The notes: generated from the letters alone by a model not told the origin. Numbered from the stretch's first letter, positions 32,659 to 42,087 are shown. The stretch: DNA of 64,000 bases from DATFTF01 sp963825175 (GCA_963825175.1 CAWGSA010000004.1:124001-188000); one strand, 5' to 3'. A program made the numbers and translations.

Positions 32659-33711
32659 ATGTTCATCGACACCGCAGAGATTCGCGTCCGCGGCGGAGCG
32701 GGCGGCAATGGGTGCATCGCGTTTCGGCGCGAGAAGTTCGTCCCCCGCGGCGGTCCCTCCGGAGGCGACGGCGGCAACGGCGGCTCGGTGTGGGCCCTGG
32801 CCGATCCGGCGCTCAACACGCTCTATCACCTTCGCCACAAGACGGACTACCGCGCGCGGCGGGGCGAGCACGGGCAGGGATCCAATCGCCACGGCGCCGC
32901 CGGCGAGGACGTCGTCGTCGCGCTTCCGCTGGGCTCGGTGATCGTCGATGCCGACACCGGCGAGCGCGTGGCCGACCTGGTTCGGGCCGGCGAGCAAATG
33001 CTGCTGGCCCAGGGCGGAAGGGGAGGCTGGGGCAACCAGCACTTCGCGACGCCGACGCGGCAGGCACCCCGGTTCGCCAAGAAGGGGTTGGCCGGGATGG
33101 AGCGGCGCCTGCAGATCGAGTTGAAGCTCCTCGCCGACGTGGCCATCGTGGGGTTCCCCAACGCCGGCAAGTCGACTCTCATTTCGGCGATCTCGGCGGC
33201 CAAGCCCAAGATCGCGGACTATCCCTTCACGACCCTGATCCCGCACCTGGGCGTCGTCACGGGACACGATCTCGCGACTCTGGTCGTGGCCGACATACCC
33301 GGCCTGATCGAAGGGGCGCACCGCGGCGCGGGCCTCGGCATCCGCTTCCTGAAACACGTGGAGCGATGCCGGCTCCTGTGCCACCTGGTCGACGCCTCCG
33401 CCGCCGGCGACCCGGAGAGAGACGTTGCCGTCCTCGAGCACGAGCTCGAATCCTTTTCGACCGAGGTCGCGGGCCGGCCGCGCGTCCTGGCGGCCTCCAA
33501 GTGCGACGCGGTGTCCGATCCGGCTCGGCTGAAGGGCATACGGGAGGCGGCGGCGCGCCGGGGCCTGCCGTTCTTCGAGATCTCGGCCGCCACCCATACC
33601 GGGCTCAAGGAGCTGGTGGGATACTTCTTTGAACAAGCGCGGGGTCGAGAGTCTCAAGTGGAAGGTGAGTCGGAGTCCGGAAATCCTCCGCGCAAGATCC
33701 CTAGACCTTAG
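32659..33711 (+). CDS. obgE: GTPase Obg (CgtA)
   Basis: This 350-residue protein has the N-terminal glycine-rich Obg fold (MFIDTAEIRVRGGAGGNGCIAFRREKFVPRGGP, shown in part) and a GTPase domain (GFPNAGKSTL, DIPGLIEGAH, ASKCD). It lacks the OCT domain. It functions in large-subunit assembly and stress responses. The last residues (SESGNPPRKIPRP) are of low complexity, and the stop TAG is formed by the first word of a heptamer array. Confidence 0.97.
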   Translation: MFIDTAEIRVRGGAGGNGCIAFRREKFVPRGGPSGGDGGNGGSVWALADPALNTLYHLRHKTDYRARRGEHGQGSNRHGAAGEDVVVALPLGSVIVDADTGERVADLVRAGEQMLLAQGGRGGWGNQHFATPTRQAPRFAKKGLAGMERRLQIELKLLADVAIVGFPNAGKSTLISAISAAKPKIADYPFTTLIPHLGVVTGHDLATLVVADIPGLIEGAHRGAGLGIRFLKHVERCRLLCHLVDASAAGDPERDVAVLEHELESFSTEVAGRPRVLAASKCDAVSDPARLKGIREAAARRGLPFFEISAATHTGLKELVGYFFEQARGRESQVEGESESGNPPRKIPRP

Positions 33712-33757
33712 ACCTTAGACCTTAGACTTTAGACTTTAGACTTGAGACCTTAGACTT
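33702..33757. repeat. Heptamer array (obgE-nadD gap)
   Basis: About eight consecutive 7-bp words, TAGACCT with variants TAGACTT and TGAGACC, start at the obgE stop and run to 5 bp before the nadD start. No facing arm is present. Confidence 0.85.
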
Positions 33758-33761
33758 CCAC

Positions 33762-34367
33762 ATGCGCCTGGGCATTTTTGGCGGCTCGTTCGATCCGGTC
33801 CACGAGGGCCACCTGCGAACGGTCGAAGCCGCGGCCATGAAGTTCGCCCTTTCGCGGGTGATCTACGTACCGGCCAGGCAGTCTCCCGACAAGAGCGTCC
33901 CCGTGGCCGACGCGCGGCATCGCGTCGCCATGCTGGCGCTGGCGCTGGCCGGGCGGCCAGATTGGACGATCTCTCTGGTAGAGCTGGACCGCGAGGCTCC
34001 GTCTTACACCGTCGATACGCTGCGCACCCTCGCCGCCGGACACCCCGGCGACGAGATCTGGCTTCTGATGGGAACCGACGCCCTGGCAGGTTTCGGCCGC
34101 TGGAAGAATCCGGAGGAGATCGTCCGCCGGGCGCGGATCGCCGCGTTCTACCGGGATCCGTATGCCGGCACCGGCCTGGTCGTCCCGGAGGTCGAAGGTC
34201 TTGCCGATCGGTTGGAGGTTTTCGACGCGGGATCGGTTAAAATCTCCTCGACGGATCTGCGGGACGCGCTCGAAAAGGGGCGGAGTGCCGCGGGGCGGGT
34301 ACCGGCAGCCGTCGCGGAGTACATCACGAAGCACGGGCTCTACAGTTCCGGGGTGACGCGGCGTTGA
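33762..34367 (+). CDS. nadD: Nicotinate-nucleotide adenylyltransferase
   Basis: This 201-residue enzyme has the nucleotidyl transferase motif GGSFDPVHEGHL (residues 5-16) and the second motif ISSTDLRDALEKG near the C-terminus. It makes nicotinate adenine dinucleotide from NaMN and ATP in NAD synthesis. The first codons follow the heptamer array directly, without an evident Shine-Dalgarno sequence. The stop overlaps rsfS by 4 bases. Confidence 0.96.
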   Translation: MRLGIFGGSFDPVHEGHLRTVEAAAMKFALSRVIYVPARQSPDKSVPVADARHRVAMLALALAGRPDWTISLVELDREAPSYTVDTLRTLAAGHPGDEIWLLMGTDALAGFGRWKNPEEIVRRARIAAFYRDPYAGTGLVVPEVEGLADRLEVFDAGSVKISSTDLRDALEKGRSAAGRVPAAVAEYITKHGLYSSGVTRR

Positions 34368-34738
34368 CGCGAGAGCTTTCAGCCCGGGACAAGGTTCGAG
34401 AAGGTCTGACCGCCGCCCTCGACAAGAAAGCCGCGGCGGTTCTCGTCTTCAATCTCACCGACCTGACCACGATGGCGGACTATTTCGTCCTGTCCACCGC
34501 CAGCTCCGACCGCCAGGCCCGGGCCATCGCCGACGCCATCACCGAGGCTCTGGGATCGCCGGGGTCGACCGAGGGCCTTTCCAGGGCCAACTGGATCCTC
34601 ATGGACTACGGCGACGTGGTCTTCCACATCTTCCAGGAGGAGGCGCGGCGCTTCTATGCCCTGGAGCGCCTGTGGGGCGACGCGGAGAACGAGACCGGGT
34701 ATTTTCGCCGACCGCTCGACGCGGCCGGAAGAGAGTAG
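34364..34738 (+). CDS. rsfS: Ribosomal silencing factor RsfS (Iojap)
   Basis: This 124-residue protein has the family core AAVLVFNLTDLTTMADYFVLSTASSDRQARAIADAI and WILMDYGDVVFHIFQEEARRFYALERLW (shown in part). RsfS binds L14 and blocks subunit joining under starvation. It starts at TTG 34364, overlapping the nadD stop. Confidence 0.96.
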   Translation: MTRELSARDKVREGLTAALDKKAAAVLVFNLTDLTTMADYFVLSTASSDRQARAIADAITEALGSPGSTEGLSRANWILMDYGDVVFHIFQEEARRFYALERLWGDAENETGYFRRPLDAAGRE

Positions 34739-34804
34739 TCGGCTTTCCGCGCTGCCGCTCGGCGCGGCCCGGAAAGAACAAACGGCGCGGCGCGGCCACA
34801 CCCC

Positions 34805-35848
34805 ATGGCGAAGGGCACAGAGCCGACCTCCCCGGAAGATTCGCGCCCCACACCGGGGGATTCGACGGAGCGCAACGATCCGGCTCCTTCCCCGCGCCGC
34901 CGGTCGCTGAAGTCTTACTTTTCCACGCGCAATCGCGAGCTGGCGCGGGAGCTCGCCGTACTGGAGCGAGCGGCCGATCTGCCTTCGACGATTCTGATCG
35001 TGGGGGACAGCGGAACGGGCAAGGACCGGCTGGCGCGTTCGCTGCACGACGCCTCCGGCCGCGCCGACCGGCCGTTCGTACGGATCGACGCGGCGAACCT
35101 GTCCGACGAGCTGTTCGAGAGCGAGCTGTTCGGTCATGAGCGCGGCGCGTTCACCGGAGCGGTCGTGGCGAAGAGAGGTCTGCTGGAAGTGGCCGGCGAG
35201 GGCACGGTGTATCTGGACGAAGCGTCCTCGCTCTCGCCGGCGGCGCAGGCCAAGTTCCTGCGCGTGCTCCAGGAGAAGACCTTCCGCCGGCTGGGAGGGG
35301 CCACGTCGCATCCCTTTGGGGCGCGGCTCGTGGTCTCCGCCCGGCGCGACCTGGGCACGCTGGTGGAGGAAGGCGTTTTCCGCCCGGACCTCTTCTACCG
35401 GATCGACGTCGTCTCGGTGCGGCTGCCCGTCCTCTCCCGCCGATCCGAGGACATCCTTCCGCTGGCCCGCGGTTTCCTGAAGCGGGCGGCCCGCGCCTTC
35501 CAGCGCCCTGCCCGCCGGTTCACGCCGGAGGCCGCGGCGGCGCTCCTGCGCCACACGTGGCCCGGAAACATCCGCGAGTTGCTGCACGTCGTCGAGCGGG
35601 CCGTGCTCTCGGCGGCCGATCCCGCAGTGACGGCCGACGATCTCCCGATGGGTTCCTTCGGATCGCCGCATGCGATCCTCGCGGCGGCGGTGGAGAAGCG
35701 CTGGACCCTGGCCGAGCTCACCGAGGCCTATATCGACGAGACGCTGCGCCGGGCCGGCGGGAACCGGACTCTCGCCGCCAAACGCCTCGGCGTTTCGCGA
35801 AAGTCGCTCTGGGAGCGTGAAAAGCGAAAGCGGTCCAAAAAGCCTTAG
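34805..35848 (+). CDS. Sigma-54-dependent transcriptional activator without receiver domain
   Basis: This 347-residue protein has an AAA+ activator domain (Walker A VGDSGTGKD, GAFTGAV loop for sigma-54 contact, Walker B GTVYLDEASSL, arginine-finger region FRPDLFYRI) and a C-terminal Fis-type helix-turn-helix (GGNRTLAAKRLGVSRKSLWERE). The N-terminal 60 residues are low-complexity and charged; there is no receiver, PAS or FHA domain. Walker A has Asp in place of the usual Glu after GTGK. How it senses a signal is not visible. It is 66 bp after rsfS. Confidence 0.92.
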   Translation: MAKGTEPTSPEDSRPTPGDSTERNDPAPSPRRRSLKSYFSTRNRELARELAVLERAADLPSTILIVGDSGTGKDRLARSLHDASGRADRPFVRIDAANLSDELFESELFGHERGAFTGAVVAKRGLLEVAGEGTVYLDEASSLSPAAQAKFLRVLQEKTFRRLGGATSHPFGARLVVSARRDLGTLVEEGVFRPDLFYRIDVVSVRLPVLSRRSEDILPLARGFLKRAARAFQRPARRFTPEAAAALLRHTWPGNIRELLHVVERAVLSAADPAVTADDLPMGSFGSPHAILAAAVEKRWTLAELTEAYIDETLRRAGGNRTLAAKRLGVSRKSLWEREKRKRSKKP

Positions 35849-35939
35849 CCCGCAAGGAATAAGTCGGTTATCATCTCGCGTTCGACACTCACCCGGACCG
35901 GGGGCCCGGAGAACACGCGACCAAAAGGAGAGCACGCGA

Positions 35940-36329
35940 ATGCCGACCACCGCCGCTCGAACAGCCAAGATGCCCAAGAAGGAGATGGAGAAATACCGGC
36001 GGCTCCTGCAGCAGAAGAAGAGCAGCCTTTCGAGCGATCTGGCCAAGACGCGAAACGCGGAGGAGGAGACCACCGAGGAGTCCACCCAGGACATCGCCGA
36101 CAAGGCCGTCTCCTCGTACACCCGCGAATTCCTCTATTCGCTCTCCGACACCGACCGCAACACCCTCGTCCGGATCGACGAGGCCCTGGCCCGGGTCGAG
36201 GACGGCACGTACGGATCCTGCCGCAACTGCAATCAGCCGATGTCCGAGAAGCGCCTGACCGCGGTCCCCTGGGCCCGCCTGTGCGTCGACTGCCAGGAAC
36301 TGTCGGAAAAGGGGCTGCTCGAGAATTAG
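35940..36329 (+). CDS. DksA/TraR C4-type zinc finger protein
   Basis: This 129-residue protein has an N-terminal coiled-coil (MEKYRRLLQQKKSSLSSDLAKTRN), the region DIADKAVSSYTREFLYSLSDTDRNTL, then the C4 zinc site CRNC and CVDC. AAAAGGAG precedes ATG 35940. DksA-type proteins enter the RNA polymerase secondary channel and act with ppGpp. The two acidic residues at the DksA coiled-coil tip cannot be placed by eye, so a general regulator of this class is the safe call. Confidence 0.92.
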   Translation: MPTTAARTAKMPKKEMEKYRRLLQQKKSSLSSDLAKTRNAEEETTEESTQDIADKAVSSYTREFLYSLSDTDRNTLVRIDEALARVEDGTYGSCRNCNQPMSEKRLTAVPWARLCVDCQELSEKGLLEN

Positions 36330-36455
36330 GTCCTCGCTTTGCGTTCCCAGGCGGGGTCCGACCGCCGCTCGGTGATGTGCCTGGAAGGCGATCCTCGAGC
36401 CGTGAACCGATGAACCGGCAGACCGACGGTCCGAGAATTCCGTGACCCGATCGGA

Positions 36456-37835
36456 ATGAAGAACTCCTTCTCGACGGCCGCCGTTCCCGCCTTCGATGCG
36501 GCGCCGTCGGTCGTCCTGATCACCGGCGACGTCGAGTTCTTCGTCGAGGAGGCGGCGGCGCTGGCGTCGGAGAAGCTCGCCGGCGACGGGGCCGAGGTCC
36601 TGCGCTTCGACGACGACGCGCCGGCGGAGGCGGTCTCCGACGCGCTTCTGAACCGCTCTCTCTTCTCGCCGCAGCGGATCGTGCAGTTCGACATCACCCG
36701 GCTGATGGGCACCGACGCTCCCGGAAAGCTGCTGGAGCAGGCGGTCGAGGCCTGGGAGAAGGCAACGCCCGCCGGAAAGCGCGAAGCGTACAGGCGCACC
36801 CGAGCCCTCCTGTCGGCTCTGGATCTGTCCCCGTCCGCCTCGGCCGAGGAGACGGCCGAGGCCGCGGCGAAGCGGGCGCGCAAGAAAGACCTGGCCGGCG
36901 CGCTGGCCGAGATCCTGCGCGAGATGCCCGAAGAGCGCGGAGGGCCGGCGGTGCTTCAGAGCGCGCTGCGCCTGATGCTGGAGAGGCCCAACGAGGGGAC
37001 CGTGGCCCTCCTGACGGCCACGGCCCCCCCCGCGGGCGTCGACCTGCTCGCGGAGATCGAAAAGAAAGGGCTTCGGCTCGACGCCGCCGTCGGCGAGGAG
37101 AGGAAGGACATCGCGCCCGCGCTGACCCGGCTGGCCCGCGCCCGGGCCAAGGATCGCGAGGTGACGATCGATCCGGACGCCATCGACCGCCTGAGGGTTC
37201 GCACGGATTCGAACCCGGCCTCTTTCGCCGCGGAGCTGGAGAAGCTCCTGGACTGGGCCGGCTCCGGAGGCCACGTGCGCGCGGTGGACGTGCGCGAGAA
37301 CGTCGAGGACGAGGCGGGCGAGGACGTCTACGAGTTCTACGAGGCGGTGGGACGCCGCGACGCCGGAGACGCCCTGGGGCGCCTGGAGCGCCTCTTTTCC
37401 GGCCGGGCTGTCCGCGCCGGGGACCGCGACATCGATACCGAGGAATACTGGCCGACGCGCTTCTTCGGCATGCTGGCGGACGAAGTCCGGCGGATGCTTC
37501 TGGTGCGATCGCGGATGGAGCAGGCCGGCCGCGGGTTCGACGGGTCGACCAGCTATCCGACCTTCCAGGCCCGCGTCGCGCCCCTGCTGGCGGAGCCGAT
37601 CGCTCCGTTCGGCGTCTCCCCGTTCGCGGGAAAGGGCGGCCAGTTCTCGGCCTATCCCTGGTTCAAGGCGGCGCAGCGGGCCGCCCGCTACAAGACCCGG
37701 GAGCTCGCCGCGGCCCTGTCGCGAGCCGCCGACGTCGACGTCAAGCTCAAGAACTCGGCCGAGCCTCTCGCAACGCTGACGGCCTACGTGGGAGAGCTCA
37801 TCGCCGGCAGCGGGTCCCAGCACCCGATCGAATAG
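36456..37835 (+). CDS. holA: DNA polymerase III subunit delta-like protein
   Basis: This 459-residue protein has the HolA start (APSVVLITGDVEFFVEEAAALASEKLA), the segment VLLTATAPPAGVD and the middle helical region PDAIDRLRVRTDSNPASFAAELEKLLDWAG, then a C-terminal collar-like domain. It is about 100 residues longer than typical delta. The extra part lies around residues 95-185 and is helical and charged (TAEAAAKRARKKDLAGALAE). Delta opens the sliding clamp within the clamp loader. The assignment is good, but divergence leaves some doubt. Confidence 0.82.
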   Translation: MKNSFSTAAVPAFDAAPSVVLITGDVEFFVEEAAALASEKLAGDGAEVLRFDDDAPAEAVSDALLNRSLFSPQRIVQFDITRLMGTDAPGKLLEQAVEAWEKATPAGKREAYRRTRALLSALDLSPSASAEETAEAAAKRARKKDLAGALAEILREMPEERGGPAVLQSALRLMLERPNEGTVALLTATAPPAGVDLLAEIEKKGLRLDAAVGEERKDIAPALTRLARARAKDREVTIDPDAIDRLRVRTDSNPASFAAELEKLLDWAGSGGHVRAVDVRENVEDEAGEDVYEFYEAVGRRDAGDALGRLERLFSGRAVRAGDRDIDTEEYWPTRFFGMLADEVRRMLLVRSRMEQAGRGFDGSTSYPTFQARVAPLLAEPIAPFGVSPFAGKGGQFSAYPWFKAAQRAARYKTRELAAALSRAADVDVKLKNSAEPLATLTAYVGELIAGSGSQHPIE

Positions 37836-37847
37836 GATTGCCGCCGC

Positions 37848-38612
37848 TTGACTGTAGCGATCGACCTGTCCGGCAGGACCGCCCTGGTCACCGGCGGCTC
37901 GCGCGGTATCGGCCGCGCCTGCGTGGAGCTCCTGGCCGGAGCCGGCGCGCGGGTGGCCGCGACCTATCACCGCGATGCCGCGGCGGCCACCGGCGTGGTC
38001 TCCCGGGTCCGCAAAGCGGGAGGCGAGGCCATGGCCCTCGGAGGCGACGTGTCGGACCCGGTGGAGGCCCGGCAGCTCGTCCGGGACGTCGTCGCGGCGT
38101 GGCAGCGGCTGGACATCCTGGTCGTCAACGCCGGCATCTGGGAGCCCGACGTGGCCGGCCATGGCGATCTCGAGGTCTGGGACCGGGCGCTCGCGGTCAA
38201 CGTGCGCGGGGCGTTCCTCGTGACCGACGCCGCCGTTCCTCACCTGGCGAGGCAGGGGGGCGCGGTCGTGTTCGTGTCCTCGACCGCGGGCCAGAGAGGG
38301 GAGGCCGGCCACTCCGCGTACGCCAGCTCCAAAGGCGCCCTCATCTCCTACACGAAATCGCTGGCCGCCGAGCTCGGTCCGAAAGGCGTGCGGGTCAACT
38401 GCGTGGCGCCGGGATGGGTGGCAACGGATATGACGGCAGAGATCCTGGCCGACCCGGAGCGCCGGTGCGAAATCGAGGCCTCCATTCCGCTCGGACGGGT
38501 GGCGGCGCCCGAAGACATCGCCGGCTCCGTGCTCTTCCTGGTGTCCGATCTGGCCCGCCACATTCAGGGAGAGGTCGTGAACGTCAACGGGGGCAGCGTG
38601 CTGGTGGGATAG
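37848..38612 (+). CDS. Short-chain dehydrogenase/reductase (FabG-like)
   Basis: This 254-residue SDR has cofactor motif TGGSRGIGR, NAG at the expected site, catalytic Ser in VFVSSTAG, the Y-x3-K motif YASSKGA, and C-terminal GEVVNVNGGSVLVG. It resembles 3-oxoacyl-ACP reductases, but such SDRs have diverse substrates. TTG 37848 is the most likely start, 12 bp after holA. A heptamer array follows. Confidence 0.92.
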   Translation: MTVAIDLSGRTALVTGGSRGIGRACVELLAGAGARVAATYHRDAAAATGVVSRVRKAGGEAMALGGDVSDPVEARQLVRDVVAAWQRLDILVVNAGIWEPDVAGHGDLEVWDRALAVNVRGAFLVTDAAVPHLARQGGAVVFVSSTAGQRGEAGHSAYASSKGALISYTKSLAAELGPKGVRVNCVAPGWVATDMTAEILADPERRCEIEASIPLGRVAAPEDIAGSVLFLVSDLARHIQGEVVNVNGGSVLVG

Positions 38613-38621
38613 CGTCAGATT

Positions 38622-38670
38622 TCGAACTTGTTGAACTTTGAACTTTGAACTTGAACCTGGAACTTTGACC
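38622..38670. repeat. Heptamer array (SDR-CPBP gap)
   Basis: GAACTTT/GAACTTG-type 7-bp words run for about 48 bp and end just before the CPBP start. No facing arm is visible. Confidence 0.8.
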
Positions 38671-38679
38671 CTTTAAGCG

Positions 38680-41600
38680 ATGGAACAGCTCGACCGCAAG
38701 GACTACCGGTTCATCGCGCTGTGCCTGGCGACGATCGCGGCTGGCGCGCTGATCACGGTTCCCCTCTTCTACCGCGCGTTTCCCGAAGCCTCGATCCAGT
38801 TTCGCGTCAACCGAAGCCAGGCTCGGACCCAGGCGGAGACGTTTCTCGCCGGCCGCGGCCACGGCGTCTCCGGGTATCACTTCGCCGGCCGCTTCGAAGT
38901 GGAGGACGAGGCAAAGGTCTATCTGGAGCGGGAGCTCGGTCTCGAGAAAGCGGGGAAGTTCTACGGGCGCGAGGCCAAGGTCTGGCGCTGGTCGATGCGC
39001 TGGTTCCGTTCCGGGGTGAAGGAGGAGGAGAGAGTCGAGCTGACGCCGCTGGGCGACCTGGCCGCCTTCGAGTCCGTCCGGAGCGACGACGCGCCGGGAC
39101 CGGCTCTGCGCGAGGCCGAGGCCCGGGCCCTGTCGCGGGCCTTTCTCGCCGCCCGCGGGATGGCGGGCCTCCGGGCGATCGAGGCGACGCCGATCGTTCG
39201 CTCTCACCGCACGGACTGGAAGTTCGTGGACGAGCGGCCGGACCTGCGGATGGCCGAATCCACGGTCCGCGACGAGACGGTCGTCTCGGGAACGGAGGTG
39301 TGCGCGTTTCGCGAGTTCGTGCACATCCCGGAGAAGTGGGAGCGTGACTACGCCACGCTGCGGTCGAAGAACGAGACCGCCAACACCGTCGGAAACTTCT
39401 TCCTGATCCTGACGTTCCTCGCGATGGTCGGCGTCCTGCTGACCAAGATCGTCCGCCGGGACGTGCGGTGGGAGCTGGTGGCCGGATTCGGAGCGGTGGC
39501 GTTCGTTCTGGCCCTGGCGTCCGCTTTCAACGGGCTTCCTCTGGCCCTGTACGGCTACGACACGCGCAGCCCCCTTTCGTCCTTCGTCACCAAGCTGGTG
39601 GTGGGCGGCGTTCTGGGAGCGGTCGGAGTGGGGGCCGGAATTGCTCTGGTGGTGGCGGCGGCGGAGCCGGTCTTCCGCGAACGGTTCCCGCGGCACCTTT
39701 CGCTGTCCAGGATCTTTTCGGTCCGGGGCTTTCGCTCCAAGGGATTCTTCCGGGGCGTGCTGCTCGGCTACGCGCTGACGGCCTTCTTCTTCGCGTACCA
39801 GGTGGTCTTCTACGTCGTCGCCGAGAAGCTGGGCGCGTGGTCGCCGTCCGAGATCAAGTACGACAACATGCTGTCGACGGCGTTCCCGTGGGTCACGGTT
39901 CTCTTCGTGGGCTTCCTTCCGGCGGTCTTGGAGGAAGGCTCCAGCCGCCTCTTCTCGATTTCGTTCCTCGACAAGCTCGGCGCGTGGCGTTTCGTGGCGG
40001 TGGTGGTGCCGGCGTTCATCTGGGGCTTCAACCACGCGGCCTATCCCAACCAGCCCTTCTACATCCGCGGCCTGGAGGTCGGGCTGGCGGGCTGCGCCAT
40101 CGGCTTCGTGATGCTGCGGTGGGGCGCGCTTCCGCTGCTGGTCTGGCACTTCACGGTCGATGCGCTCTACACCGCGCTCATTCTTCTGCGCTCGGGCAAC
40201 TCGTACTACGTCGTCTCGGGAGCCGTATCGTCGCTCGCACTCCTGCTGCCCCTGGCGGTCTCCGCGGCCTTGTACGCGAGGCGGGGAGGCTTCGAGCCGG
40301 AAGCGGGATTGACCAATGGCGACGAAGGGTTCGTGCCGGCCCCCACGCAGACCGCGCCGTCGGCCGAGGAAGCCCCTCCGGTGCGCGCCGTCCGGCGCCC
40401 GGTCTTGATCGCCGCGGGGGCGGCGGCGGTTCTCGTCTGCGCGAGCTACCTCGTCCCCTCGAAGCTGTCCGCGCCGCTGGTTCGAGACGCGACAGGGCCG
40501 CAGAGGGCGCAACAGATCGCCCGCGCTTTCCTGAAGGCCAACGGCGTCGCCGCGGAATCGCTCCGCGCGGTGACGTATTTCGGGACCGGCTTCGCCGACG
40601 ACCAGCAGGTGCGCGACCTGCGGCCGGACGAGGTCGGCAGCATTCCGGGCTTCGCCGACGACGACGCGGTCTACGTCCTCCGGCAGGGAGGCGCTTCCGC
40701 TCTGGAGAGCCTTTCGCGCGAGGAGCTGCCGTTGGCGTACTGGGTGACCCGATTCTTCCGCCCCCTCCAGAAAGAGGAGTGGAAAGTCCTGGTCGACGCG
40801 CGGCGGGCCCGCGTGGTCGGATTCGTCCATCCGATCGAAGAAAAGGCCTCCGCGCCTGCGCCCCCGACGGACGAAGCGGCCCGTGGCCGGGCTTTGGACG
40901 CCGCCTCTCGGCTCGGCTATCCCGCCCGCGCATACACGGTCATCGAGGTTGGAACGAAGGACCGCCCCAACCGCCGCGACACGACGGTCGTGCTCGAGAC
41001 GAAGCCTTCCGGCGTGGGGGAGGCGCGCCCGCGCCTCACCGGGGTTTTCCATGGAGGCAACCTGGCGGCTTTCTACCCGTCGATCCGCGTGCCCGAGTCG
41101 TTTCTGCGCGCGTACGAGCGCCAGAGCCCCATCGAGCCGATCCTGCTCGGCGTCAAGATCATCGCGATCGGCGCCTTTCTCGGCCTGTCCATCGTGGTCT
41201 TCATCCGCCTCGTGAAGAGCCACGGGATCGGCTGGAGACGCCTGTGGCCCGGCTTGGCGATCGCCGCGGTCGTCGCCGCCGCGTACGTCGCCAACAGCAT
41301 TCGCGGAATTCTGCGGGTCTTCCCGACGCAGTTCGCGATGTCGCGCTGGCTCGTCGTGGGAGGAATCTCCCTGACCCTCTTCTGGATCCTGCTCGTGTGC
41401 GCGGCAGCCGTCGCCTTCGTGCTGTTCTCCGGAGCGAGACCGGGCTGGCGGCGCGCCTTGCGTGAGAAGGGAACGCTGCCGGACGCTCTCCTGCGCGCGG
41501 CGATCGCCGTGGCCGGCCTGGCTGGCCTGGAGCGGGCGGCGGCGGTGCTCTCCGAGCGAAGCCCGGACCTGTTCGACGTCACCCCGGCGCTTCCCTCGGC

Positions 41601-42087
41601 CCTGGACCGCGTCGTTCCGGCCATCGACGTGCTGGGCAAATCGAGCCTCTTCACGCTGGCGCTGGCGGCCGCGGCCTGCGCCGTCGCGCTGGGCAGCCGG
41701 GAGAGGTTTTTTCAGACGGTGCCGGGAAAGACCGTCGCCGCGTTGGGACTGTTCCTCGCGGTCGTCCCGACCGGCTCTCATTCCACGGCCGAGTTCCTGG
41801 GGCTACTGACGCCCTCGCTCGCGACAGCGGCCTGGATGGCCTTCGCCGCCCTGGTGCTGCTCGCCGATCACGCGGCGGCCTGGGTCTTCTTCGGAGCGCT
41901 GGCGTCGGGCGGCCACGCGGTGGCCCGGCTCCTGGCGCAGCCGGCCCAAGAAGACCGCGTCGCCGGAGCGATGTCCGCGGTCCTGCTCCTGGTGGCGGGG
42001 CTGGTCCTGGTCGTCGGCAGGCGCCGCGAGCGGGCCGTGGAGGGGCCGACGCCGCCGGGACCGGTGGTCTCCGAGGCGCGCCTCTGA
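38680..42087 (+). CDS. Giant CPBP family intramembrane metalloprotease
   Basis: This 1135-residue membrane protein contains the CPBP (Abi/Rce1-like) motifs: Glu418-Glu419 in EEGSSR, His452 in FIWGFNH and His490 in WHFTVDALY, within helices at residues about 340-520. Outside the membrane it has two related domains, at about 36-190 and 605-810. Both begin with a helix containing A-x-x-F-L and carry WxxRFFR-like and KEE segments. Several further helices follow (820-1120). CPBP enzymes cleave prenylated or membrane peptides or confer bacteriocin immunity; here the substrate is unknown. It overlaps the M20 gene. Confidence 0.88.
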   Translation: MEQLDRKDYRFIALCLATIAAGALITVPLFYRAFPEASIQFRVNRSQARTQAETFLAGRGHGVSGYHFAGRFEVEDEAKVYLERELGLEKAGKFYGREAKVWRWSMRWFRSGVKEEERVELTPLGDLAAFESVRSDDAPGPALREAEARALSRAFLAARGMAGLRAIEATPIVRSHRTDWKFVDERPDLRMAESTVRDETVVSGTEVCAFREFVHIPEKWERDYATLRSKNETANTVGNFFLILTFLAMVGVLLTKIVRRDVRWELVAGFGAVAFVLALASAFNGLPLALYGYDTRSPLSSFVTKLVVGGVLGAVGVGAGIALVVAAAEPVFRERFPRHLSLSRIFSVRGFRSKGFFRGVLLGYALTAFFFAYQVVFYVVAEKLGAWSPSEIKYDNMLSTAFPWVTVLFVGFLPAVLEEGSSRLFSISFLDKLGAWRFVAVVVPAFIWGFNHAAYPNQPFYIRGLEVGLAGCAIGFVMLRWGALPLLVWHFTVDALYTALILLRSGNSYYVVSGAVSSLALLLPLAVSAALYARRGGFEPEAGLTNGDEGFVPAPTQTAPSAEEAPPVRAVRRPVLIAAGAAAVLVCASYLVPSKLSAPLVRDATGPQRAQQIARAFLKANGVAAESLRAVTYFGTGFADDQQVRDLRPDEVGSIPGFADDDAVYVLRQGGASALESLSREELPLAYWVTRFFRPLQKEEWKVLVDARRARVVGFVHPIEEKASAPAPPTDEAARGRALDAASRLGYPARAYTVIEVGTKDRPNRRDTTVVLETKPSGVGEARPRLTGVFHGGNLAAFYPSIRVPESFLRAYERQSPIEPILLGVKIIAIGAFLGLSIVVFIRLVKSHGIGWRRLWPGLAIAAVVAAAYVANSIRGILRVFPTQFAMSRWLVVGGISLTLFWILLVCAAAVAFVLFSGARPGWRRALREKGTLPDALLRAAIAVAGLAGLERAAAVLSERSPDLFDVTPALPSALDRVVPAIDVLGKSSLFTLALAAAACAVALGSRERFFQTVPGKTVAALGLFLAVVPTGSHSTAEFLGLLTPSLATAAWMAFAALVLLADHAAAWVFFGALASGGHAVARLLAQPAQEDRVAGAMSAVLLLVAGLVLVVGRRRERAVEGPTPPGPVVSEARL

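Noticed and set aside
33702..33757. Heptamer run as a CRISPR-like or VNTR coding element
   Set aside because: Words are 7 bp, contiguous, and lie between two genes; there are no spacers.
35889..38561. Long open frame opposite the DksA, holA and SDR genes
   Set aside because: Same reason: antisense to three recognisable genes and no domain of its own.
38584..41781. Long open frame opposite the CPBP gene
   Set aside because: Its translation is Arg/Gly/Ala-rich without motifs; the opposite strand encodes the CPBP protein with clear motifs. GC-rich codon bias keeps antisense frames open.
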